From: Candidatus Cloacimonadota bacterium
GTDB lineage: Bacteria; Cloacimonadota; Cloacimonadia; Cloacimonadales; TCS61
Direction of reading: 5' to 3'
Length of the DNA: 8,102 nucleotides
Assembly: GCA_021157645.1 (NCBI GenBank)
Contig: JAGGWC010000071.1
Coordinates: forward strand, 1 to 8,102
Below, piece by piece: positions 1-5,341 of this stretch. A program made the translations under genes and the position numbers. A model generated the notes under the pieces. That model had not been told where the DNA came from. It ran no database searches and saw only the letters and a program-made list of their open reading frames with translations. The first letter of the stretch is position 1. Each line of letters starts with the position of its first letter.

Positions 1-32
1 AGAATGGAAATAGAACATTGGAAAAGTTAAAC

Positions 33-58
33 GTTATCCAGTTAATCTTGTTAATCCC
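33..58 (+). repeat. 9-bp tandem repeat upstream of the sigma gene
   Basis: Three adjacent copies are visible: GTTATCCA (33-40, one base short), GTTAATCTT (41-49) and GTTAATCCC (50-58), followed by GTC and an A-run that leads into the ribosome binding site. From memory, TTAATCCTG-type tandem phrases ending in TC recur between genes in many environmental bacterial genomes. I know of no agreed function. It lies in the sigma gene's presumed 5' leader. Confidence 0.5.
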
Positions 59-68
59 GTCTGAAAAA

Positions 69-76
69 AGGAAGAG
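69..76 (+). promoter_or_regulatory. Ribosome binding site of the sigma gene
   Basis: AGGAAGAG ends three bases before the ATG at 80, and its GGAAG core (70-74) is five bases away. This supports the annotated start. No -10/-35 promoter could be assigned in the 79 bases upstream. Confidence 0.7.
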
Positions 77-79
77 TTA

Positions 80-937
80 ATGACAGAAAACGTATTTAAT
101 GATAAGGCGTTGCAGAATTATCTTAATCAGATTGCCGAGATAGAACCTCTAAGCAGAGAAGAAGAGCATGCTCTGGCTATCAAAGCTCAAAAAGGTGATA
201 AAGCTGCTATCGAAAAACTTGTTACTTCCAATCTCAAGTTCGTAGTTAAGATTGCAGCGAAATATCAAAATAGAGGACTTACCCTTTCAGAATTAATCAG
301 TGAAGGCAATATGGGTTTGATAAAAGCAATTGATAAATTTGATCCTAAGTTGCATAATAAACTTATTTCTTATGCTGTTTGGTGGATCAGGCAAAAGATA
401 CTATTTGCTCTTGCAGAGAAAACTTCGGTTATTAGAATGCCGCTTGGAAAAGCAACACAGGCAAATAAGATCAAATATGCCAGAGATAAAGTTTTCAGTG
501 AAACTGGACACAGGGCAACTATTGAAGAGATCTCTGAGATCACAAATCTTGATGAAAACGCAATAAAAAAAGTAAGTGAGCAAACAAAGAATACACTTTC
601 GATTGATAATGCTGATTTTTCAAGAAATCAAAGCAATGTTGCGCTTAGTGAGTTGCTTACGGATAGAAATGGAGTCGATCCCAAAACATTGTACTATCGT
701 GAGAAAGTAGAAGAAAGTATTGATAGATCTATTAACGCTCTTGGCTCTCGTGAAGCCTATATTGTGAAACAGTATTTTGGTCTGGAAGGTGGAAGATCAA
801 AGAATTTTGCACAAATTGGAGAAGAATTAGGATTATCCCGGGAGCGGGTGAGACAGATACAAAAAGCAACTCTAAAAAAAATACTGGAAGATTCTTATAG
901 TGAAATTGATAACGACTTGGATAATCTATTGAAATAG
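80..937 (+). CDS. RpoD-like sigma-70 factor (short FCB-type primary or group 2 sigma)
   Basis: Sigma subunit of RNA polymerase that recognises -10/-35 promoters. The 285 residues contain region 1.2 (about 7-40), region 2 (about 43-113, with NLKFVV, EGNMGLIKA and SYAVWWIRQ), region 3 (about 123-195) and region 4 (about 211-270), whose helix-turn-helix reads QIGEELGLSRERVRQIQ. It lacks region 1.1 and the large non-conserved insert of E. coli RpoD. This matches the roughly 287-residue primary sigma factors of Bacteroidetes, which share the ISYAVWWIRQ-I-ALAE wording. Oddity: where primary sigmas have RGFKF or RGYKF in region 2.3, this protein has LHNKL (residues 91-95), so the usual Phe is Leu. 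The start is supported by AGGAAGAG at 69-76. The gene is convergent with all its neighbours. I am sure of the family, but unsure whether it is the housekeeping factor or an alternative one, so no symbol is given. Confidence 0.93.
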   Translation: MTENVFNDKALQNYLNQIAEIEPLSREEEHALAIKAQKGDKAAIEKLVTSNLKFVVKIAAKYQNRGLTLSELISEGNMGLIKAIDKFDPKLHNKLISYAVWWIRQKILFALAEKTSVIRMPLGKATQANKIKYARDKVFSETGHRATIEEISEITNLDENAIKKVSEQTKNTLSIDNADFSRNQSNVALSELLTDRNGVDPKTLYYREKVEESIDRSINALGSREAYIVKQYFGLEGGRSKNFAQIGEELGLSRERVRQIQKATLKKILEDSYSEIDNDLDNLLK

Positions 938-962
938 TTGATTTGGGATCAATCATCAATCC

Positions 963-998
963 TTATACTTCTTCATCTTCCAAGATAACATCTTCGAT
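963..998 (-). repeat. Downstream copy of a duplicated coding tail
   Basis: These 36 bases read IEDVILEDEEV-stop on the minus strand and align without gaps to 1036-1071 (LENIVLENEEI-stop). By hand count 26 of 36 bases match. All six residue differences are conservative (L/I, N/D twice, I/V twice, V/I). The two copies are offset by 73 bases, so they lie in different frames. Similarity fades upstream of both. Confidence 0.5.
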
Positions 999-1049
999 AT
1001 TCTCGTTCCCAAACAGAGGTTTAGGAATGTAAAAACTATATTTCTTCAT
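963..1049 (-). other. 28-codon open frame behind galU-like gene (possible frameshifted C-terminal extension)
   Basis: An ATG-started frame of 28 codons overlaps the last 14 bases of the UDP-glucose pyrophosphorylase gene in a different frame and ends in TAA. It begins MKKYSFYIPKPLFG and ends IEDVILEDEEV. That ending copies the enzyme's own ending LENIVLENEEI position by position, using only conservative exchanges. No ribosome binding site precedes its ATG. Removing a single base from the A-rich end of the enzyme gene would fuse the two frames, lengthening the enzyme by about 26 residues. It may be a real C-terminal extension lost through a frameshift or sequencing error, a site of ribosomal frameshifting, or a decayed duplication. 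I do not think it is an independent gene. Confidence 0.35.
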
Positions 1050-1071
1050 TTTCTAAGACTATATTTTCTAA
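1036..1071 (-). repeat. Upstream copy of a duplicated coding tail (end of the UDP-glucose pyrophosphorylase gene)
   Basis: This is the last 12 codons, stop included, of the UDP-glucose pyrophosphorylase gene, mirrored at 963-998. See that entry for the comparison. Confidence 0.5.
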
Positions 1072-2394
1072 GCGTTTATCTTTAGTTATTTTTACATCAC
1101 CAATTATTTCAACGTTTCTTCCAAAGTAAACATCACCGGTAACTTTTAGCGTATTGCATTTTTTCAAAGATGGAATTCCCGTTGCAAATCGTTTATCAAA
1201 CTCATTTATATCTTTATAAAATACTTTGTGTAATTCAATATGCGGAACTTTACCATATTCATTAACCAATTTCAATTTATAATCAGGTGTGAGTTCATAA
1301 GCATCACTTAAAATTGCCAGCATATCATTTGTCGTTTTTACAGGAGCAAATCTATCACGATTAACTATAATTGCACGTGAATTTTTAAATACACTTATTG
1401 CTGCTCCCATGGCGGATTCCAACTGATAAACTTTTTCTCCATCAACTTCTTTTTTATTCAATATCATTGTGAGAGGAAGTAGATATCTGGTTTCATACAG
1501 TCGCTGTTTTAACGCTTTCAAATTTACCCAAAGATTGTTAGTATTAAAATAAGAATATCTATTAATATCTTGAAAAAGTGACACCTCATCATCTGGACAT
1601 TGAGCAGTTTCCCTAAGCATAAGCTGTCCTTTTTTTGTCTGTGCTAAATGTCCGCCTTTCTTATCCATTTCAGTTCGCTTACAAATTTCCATCATGAAGG
1701 GTAATTTTTCTTCAGCAAAATGAGCTAAAATTTTTTCATCAATTACTGCACCAAGATTATCGGAGTTGGAAATAAATGCATACTCAAATCCCTGTGTTAT
1801 TAGTTTTTCCAGAACACCAGAAATTGCCAGAGCAGTGTATATTTCACCATGCCCAGAAGGATTCCAATTAAGATTATTTTTTTTATTTTTTAACGGAGAA
1901 AGATCACTTGATTTGATTTTGGGAAATTTATTTTGCAAAAAATCTAATGGAATATGAGGGAGAGGTAAATTGCTATACTTTTTCAAATAGGAAAGTGAAT
2001 CTTTCTGAGTATTAAAGCTATGCATCAAGATCAGCGGAATATCTTTGTCTGATTTTTTTCTTAAGTATAATATCTGCTGAACAATAACATCCAGAAAATT
2101 ATATTCTCCTTTTATTTTAAGAAGTGTTTTCGCCTTCTTTAAACCCATGTTCGTGCCAAGTCCGCCATTCAGTTTTATTACAGCAAGTTTTTCTAATGGA
2201 GAAGATATGGCAGATTCCAAGTTATTATAATCAATAAGATTTTCCTCTGCAGGAGGTTCTATCTCGGATTCTGAGAGTGTTCCGGTTGCGCCTTCAAGAA
2301 TTTTATAATAGGAATTGGAAAATGATTGGATCACCAGATCTTCTAAGCCTTCATGTTCCATTATTTGAATAAATTCTGTTAAGTAACTTTTCAT
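1036..2394 (-). CDS. UTP--glucose-1-phosphate uridylyltransferase, eukaryotic-type UDPGP family
   Basis: Cytoplasmic enzyme making UDP-glucose and pyrophosphate from UTP and glucose-1-phosphate. Its 452 residues carry the signatures of the eukaryotic/actinobacterial UDPGP family rather than bacterial GalU: nucleotide loop LNGGLGTNMG (75-84), LMHSFNT (about 123-129), NPSGHGEIY (178-186), SNSDNLGA (209-216), KRTEMDKKGGH (239-249), FNTNNLWVNL (283-292) and RFAPVKTTND (348-357). The loop wording LNGGLGT argues against UDP-GlcNAc pyrophosphorylase, which normally has LAGGQGT. The C-terminal part (GDVYFGRNVEIIGDV) looks like beta-helix turns. Oddity: the usual GPKS after the loop reads KAKT here, keeping the Lys. 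I chose ATG 2394 because AGGA lies five bases upstream; a TTG at 2436 would add 14 residues and overlap the previous gene. It is the last gene of the leftward unit, 19 bases behind a glycosyltransferase that may use its product. Confidence 0.92.
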   Translation of the reverse strand: MKSYLTEFIQIMEHEGLEDLVIQSFSNSYYKILEGATGTLSESEIEPPAEENLIDYNNLESAISSPLEKLAVIKLNGGLGTNMGLKKAKTLLKIKGEYNFLDVIVQQILYLRKKSDKDIPLILMHSFNTQKDSLSYLKKYSNLPLPHIPLDFLQNKFPKIKSSDLSPLKNKKNNLNWNPSGHGEIYTALAISGVLEKLITQGFEYAFISNSDNLGAVIDEKILAHFAEEKLPFMMEICKRTEMDKKGGHLAQTKKGQLMLRETAQCPDDEVSLFQDINRYSYFNTNNLWVNLKALKQRLYETRYLLPLTMILNKKEVDGEKVYQLESAMGAAISVFKNSRAIIVNRDRFAPVKTTNDMLAILSDAYELTPDYKLKLVNEYGKVPHIELHKVFYKDINEFDKRFATGIPSLKKCNTLKVTGDVYFGRNVEIIGDVKITKDKRLENIVLENEEI

Positions 2395-2399
2395 GTTTT

Positions 2400-2403
2400 T
2401 CCT
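2400..2403 (-). promoter_or_regulatory. Ribosome binding site that fixes the UDP-glucose pyrophosphorylase start
   Basis: On the minus strand TAGGAAAAAC directly precedes ATG 2394, giving AGGA with a five-base spacer. The alternative TTG at 2436 lies inside the preceding glycosyltransferase gene and is preceded by an A/G-rich but poorly placed stretch. The shorter reading is therefore preferred. Confidence 0.7.
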
Positions 2404-2413
2404 ATAAAATAAG

Positions 2414-3346
2414 TTATAAATTAATTTTTTTAGCAATTGAGATATTCTTCTTCTTATTCCCTTCTCTATTGCGATTGATAATCAATTCCCCCAGAAGACC
2501 AATCGAGAAGAATTGTAATCCGATTATCATTAAAAGAGTTCCCAAATATAGGAGTGGACGATTATATAATGCTACCCCAAATCCCAGTTTCATAATCGAG
2601 AGATAAATGGCAATAATGAACCCAACGATACCAAATACAAAACCGATTCTACCAAATAAATAGAGAGGGCTGTGAATATACCCGGTTACAAGTTTCACTG
2701 TGAGGAGATCTAGAAATCCGCGTAAATACCGTTCCGAGCCATATTTGGTTTTTCCAAATTCTCTTTTGCGGTGATGAACAGGGATCTCAGCAACTTTGAA
2801 TCCTAGAGAATCAGCGAGTGCCGGAATGTAACGGTGCATTTCACCATAAATATCAAGCTCTTTAATAACTTCTTTTTTGTATGCTTTAAATCCGCAATTA
2901 TAATCATGTAGTTTTAGTTTAAATGTATTGGAAGTTACTTTATTATAAAGTTTAGAAGGCCATGTTTTTGAGATCGGATCGTGGCGTTTTACTTTCCAGC
3001 CAGTAACCATATCATATCCTTCATTCAGTTTTTTTATAAATTTCTCTATCTCTTTTGGATCATCCTGAAGATCTGCGTCCATTGTAAAAACAATATCTCC
3101 ATCCGCTGCTTGAAATCCTACATTCAAACCTGCTGATTTCCCAAAATTCTTTCTGAATTTTATTAACTTAACATTCTTATCTTCCACTGCTAATTTCTGT
3201 AATATACCATAGCTTTCATCAGTACTGCCGTCATCAATAAAAATGATTTCATATTCATAATTTTTGATATTTTCTATGATCTCAGAATATAATTGTTTTA
3301 AACTATTTTGTTCGTTAAAAACAGGTATAACAAATGATAATTTCAT
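2414..3346 (-). CDS. DPM1-like family 2 glycosyltransferase with C-terminal membrane anchor (polyprenyl-phosphate sugar transferase)
   Basis: Inverting GT2 enzyme expected to move a sugar from a nucleotide sugar to a polyprenyl (dolichyl/undecaprenyl) phosphate on the inner leaflet of the cytoplasmic membrane. In its 310 residues the GT-A domain shows the opening FVIPVFNE (5-12), the nucleotide-binding IDDGSTD (37-43), NFGKSAGLNVG (67-77) and the metal-binding DADLQDDP (90-97). NCGFKAY (150-156), GEMHRYIPAL (168-177) and HHRKREFGKTKYG (191-203) are hallmarks of the DPM1/GtrB/ArnC-like branch. Two membrane helices follow (about 231-251 and 264-290) and then a basic tail. The start is supported by AAGGA seven bases before ATG 3346. 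It sits 32 bases behind a polyprenol-kinase-like gene and 19 bases before the UDP-glucose enzyme. That makes a polyprenyl-phosphate glucose synthase attractive, but the sugar cannot be read from the sequence. Confidence 0.93.
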   Translation of the reverse strand: MKLSFVIPVFNEQNSLKQLYSEIIENIKNYEYEIIFIDDGSTDESYGILQKLAVEDKNVKLIKFRKNFGKSAGLNVGFQAADGDIVFTMDADLQDDPKEIEKFIKKLNEGYDMVTGWKVKRHDPISKTWPSKLYNKVTSNTFKLKLHDYNCGFKAYKKEVIKELDIYGEMHRYIPALADSLGFKVAEIPVHHRKREFGKTKYGSERYLRGFLDLLTVKLVTGYIHSPLYLFGRIGFVFGIVGFIIAIYLSIMKLGFGVALYNRPLLYLGTLLMIIGLQFFSIGLLGELIINRNREGNKKKNISIAKKINL

Positions 3347-3378
3347 TTTTCCATCCTTACATTTTATCTATTGATTTG

Positions 3379-3966
3379 TTAAAAGAACATATTAATAAAA
3401 CTCATAACCAATCCAGAAGCTATTGGGATTTTTATATTATCATCTAATGGAATCCATGAAAACTCTGCAATTGTTGCTGTTACAGCACCTATTAGTGCAA
3501 CTACAGGATGCAAGAAGAGAAGCCCAAAAACAAAACATCCTGCAAAACAGGCTAAACTTCCTTCCAAACTTTTACTTGTATTTAATATTTTTCTTTTACC
3601 AAATGGAATTCCTACAAGTGCAGCCAGTGTATCTCCAATTGCCAGAAAAGCGAGAGAGACAACAGCAATTTCCTTTGAAAAAAAGCCAATACACAATACT
3701 GCAGAGATCATCAAATATGTTGCACCTGTAAAATTGTGGATCTCATGTTTTCGCAGTAAAAGACCAACTAAATTAAAAAAGATACGCTTAAATGTTTTGT
3801 GCTCAAGTCGTGCAATATCAATAACCAGCGCAATGACAGTTAGTGGAATAAGAATTAGGAACATTATTTTCCGATTTTGAAAAATGAAATAATAAGAAAG
3901 AGGCAGCAATATCGAACTTACATGAAACGTTTTTCGAAATAATTCCTTCTTCTGTTTTTCTGTCAT
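3379..3966 (-). CDS. Dolichol/phytol kinase-family membrane protein (CTP-dependent polyprenol kinase-like)
   Basis: Polytopic protein of the family that includes dolichol kinase (SEC59), phytol kinase (VTE5) and distant CTP:phosphatidate cytidylyltransferase relatives; bacterial members are often named diacylglycerol/polyprenol kinase. The 195 residues begin with a basic cytoplasmic piece ending RKTFHVSS (11-18), then about six or seven hydrophobic segments (roughly 16-29, 33-53, 82-95, 98-118, 136-152, 155-170, 178-193). Family motifs are FTGATY (79-84), AIGDTLAALVGIPFGKRK (109-126), SKSLEGSLA (131-139) and TIAEF with DDNIKIP (165-181). Its ATG overlaps the reductase stop as ATGA (3963-3966), and no clear ribosome binding site precedes it, so translation is probably coupled. 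Next to a reductase for isoprenoid double bonds, phosphorylation of a polyprenol or phytol-like alcohol with CTP is the best guess. A lipid cytidylyltransferase role remains possible. Confidence 0.85.
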   Translation of the reverse strand: MTEKQKKELFRKTFHVSSILLPLSYYFIFQNRKIMFLILIPLTVIALVIDIARLEHKTFKRIFFNLVGLLLRKHEIHNFTGATYLMISAVLCIGFFSKEIAVVSLAFLAIGDTLAALVGIPFGKRKILNTSKSLEGSLACFAGCFVFGLLFLHPVVALIGAVTATIAEFSWIPLDDNIKIPIASGLVMSFINMFF

Positions 3967-5156
3967 TTCAGTTTTATTTTACTCACAATAAATGATTTTG
4001 CAACATCCAGCATCAATTTAGGATCTCCTTTTACAGCTTCCGTAAATAAAGCTTTCAAGCTGAATTTATCTGAAGGTATTTTTTTACAGAAACCTACTAA
4101 ATTATTAAATCTTTCATCTGTCATGAAGAGGAATTTTTCTTTCATTGAGTGCATAACTTTTTGTGTATTGCCTAATGTCTTATCCCATTCTTTGCGGTAT
4201 TTTTTTAAAAATTTTGCATCGAATTTTCCTTTTTTAACAGCTTCTGCAGCAACCTTTCCGGCAATACTTCCAGCAATCATTCCCTGAACAATTCCACCAC
4301 CGGTTATCGGATTCACCTGTCGTGCTGCATCTCCAACAAGCATAATATTATCCCGAACAATTTCTTTTAAAGTAGCTGAAGTTGGAACTCCACCAAACAT
4401 GGTATAGGTAATTGTTGCATCAGGAAATCTCTTGGCCACGAACTCATCTAAATATTCTTTGGGACCTTTTTTGTGCGAAAGATGTCCGGCAATACCGATG
4501 CCAACATTTGCAGTACTATCAGATTTAGGAAAGATCCATACATAACCACCGGGAGAAACTTCATTTCCAAAATAGAATTCACACGTATCTTTTTTAATAT
4601 CAAGGCCAGCAAGTGTATATTGTACACAAGTATCAATATCTCTGAGTGCAACAGTTGTATTTATTCCTGCCCATCTTCCCACGCGGGATTCTGTGCCGTC
4701 AGCAGCAATCACGATATCACATTTTACTTCTCGTGTTTTTCCCATATAACGGTATTTTACTCCGATGATTTTATCGTTTTCTTTTATCAGATCAAGTGCA
4801 TTTGCTTTTGTAATTAATCTTGCTCCATGTTTTGCTGCAAGTTCGCAAAGTGCAGTATCAAATATTCTTCTCTCTAGAACATAGCCAACTCCATTATTAT
4901 GCATGAATGCACTTTCATTATTCGGAGAAGTGAGTTTTGCAATATCTATCTGTGATGCAATCCAGCGTTTATCAATATCAATAAATGGGACAATGCCATT
5001 ATGGGAAACACCTTCCGCACAGCGTACGGGAATTCCTGGTTCTCTATCACGTTCCAACATAAGAACAGAAGCACCGTTCTCTGCTGCAAATCTGGCTGCA
5101 ACACTTCCTGCAGGTCCTGCCCCGATCACGACGATATCGTATTTATATTTTACCAT
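3963..5156 (-). CDS. Geranylgeranyl reductase-family FAD flavoprotein
   Basis: Flavoenzyme predicted to hydrogenate double bonds of an isoprenoid chain, such as archaeal-type lipid precursors, a polyprenol or a quinone tail. The 397 residues show the FAD dinucleotide fold GAGPAGS (12-18) with acidic LERD (34-37) ending the second strand. PVRCAEGVS (43-51) contains the conserved Cys of archaeal geranylgeranyl reductases. SPGGYVWIFPK (201-211) is the family's YxWxFP substrate-pocket motif, and GDAARQVNPITGGGI (275-289) is the second FAD motif. The C-terminal 90 residues are basic and helical, suiting membrane association. The start has AGGAAGG six bases upstream. The ATG shares one base with the ferredoxin stop, and the gene's own stop overlaps the kinase ATG. 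A dedicated ferredoxin donor is known for the Methanosarcina enzyme, matching this layout. The exact substrate is not determined. A few lines counted by hand gave about 40% GC, against about 30% in recJ. Confidence 0.92.
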   Translation of the reverse strand: MVKYKYDIVVIGAGPAGSVAARFAAENGASVLMLERDREPGIPVRCAEGVSHNGIVPFIDIDKRWIASQIDIAKLTSPNNESAFMHNNGVGYVLERRIFDTALCELAAKHGARLITKANALDLIKENDKIIGVKYRYMGKTREVKCDIVIAADGTESRVGRWAGINTTVALRDIDTCVQYTLAGLDIKKDTCEFYFGNEVSPGGYVWIFPKSDSTANVGIGIAGHLSHKKGPKEYLDEFVAKRFPDATITYTMFGGVPTSATLKEIVRDNIMLVGDAARQVNPITGGGIVQGMIAGSIAGKVAAEAVKKGKFDAKFLKKYRKEWDKTLGNTQKVMHSMKEKFLFMTDERFNNLVGFCKKIPSDKFSLKALFTEAVKGDPKLMLDVAKSFIVSKIKLK

Positions 5157-5326
5157 TATTCACCTTCCTCGATAGCTTTTGCAGGACACACCTTCAAGCA
5201 ATTCATACAGTTTGTGCATATATCGTTATCGATCTTAACTTTGAATTCTGTTACAATAATAGCGTCAACAGGACATACTGCAACACAAGTTCCACAAATA
5301 TCACATAATTCGGATATGACTTTCAT
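5156..5326 (-). CDS. 2[4Fe-4S] ferredoxin, likely electron donor to the geranylgeranyl reductase
   Basis: Small cytoplasmic electron carrier of 56 residues with two cluster-binding motifs, CDICGTCVAVCP (Cys 8, 11, 14, 18) and CTNCMNCLKVCP (Cys 37, 40, 43, 47), arranged as in clostridial/archaeal ferredoxins. I chose ATG 5326 because GGAGAA lies seven bases upstream and because the protein then starts MKVISELC, typical of the family. An in-frame ATG at 5341, directly abutting the recJ stop, would add five residues but has no ribosome binding site. The TAA stop shares its last A with the reductase ATG, so the two products are translationally linked. This supports a partnership with that flavoenzyme rather than a general ferredoxin role. 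Many other enzymes use similar ferredoxins, so exclusivity is inferred. Confidence 0.9.
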   Translation of the reverse strand: MKVISELCDICGTCVAVCPVDAIIVTEFKVKIDNDICTNCMNCLKVCPAKAIEEGE

Positions 5327-5333
5327 AAAATAT

Positions 5334-5339
5334 TTCTCC
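5334..5339 (-). promoter_or_regulatory. Ribosome binding site that fixes the ferredoxin start
   Basis: GGAGAA on the minus strand lies seven bases before ATG 5326. It falls inside the first codons of the alternative reading from ATG 5341, whose own upstream sequence (the AT-rich recJ end) has no purine-rich site. Confidence 0.65.
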
Positions 5340-5341
5340 AT

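Noticed and set aside
938..952. Short inverted repeat TTGAT-TTGGG-ATCAA directly after the sigma stop codon
   Set aside because: Only five AT-rich base pairs and no T-run follow on either strand, so it is too weak to call a terminator between the convergent units.
1036..2394. Reading the UDPGP-family enzyme as UDP-N-acetylglucosamine pyrophosphorylase
   Set aside because: The loop LNGGLGTNMG and the SNSDNLGA and FNTNNLW motifs match UDP-glucose enzymes, not the LAGGQGT type.
2395..2436. TTG start that would give a 466-residue UDP-glucose pyrophosphorylase
   Set aside because: It overlaps the transferase gene and adds 14 residues unlike the family, while ATG 2394 has a well-placed AGGA.
5327..5341. 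ATG 5341 as ferredoxin start, exactly abutting the recJ stop
   Set aside because: It has no ribosome binding site; GGAGAA serves ATG 5326, which gives the usual ferredoxin N-terminus.
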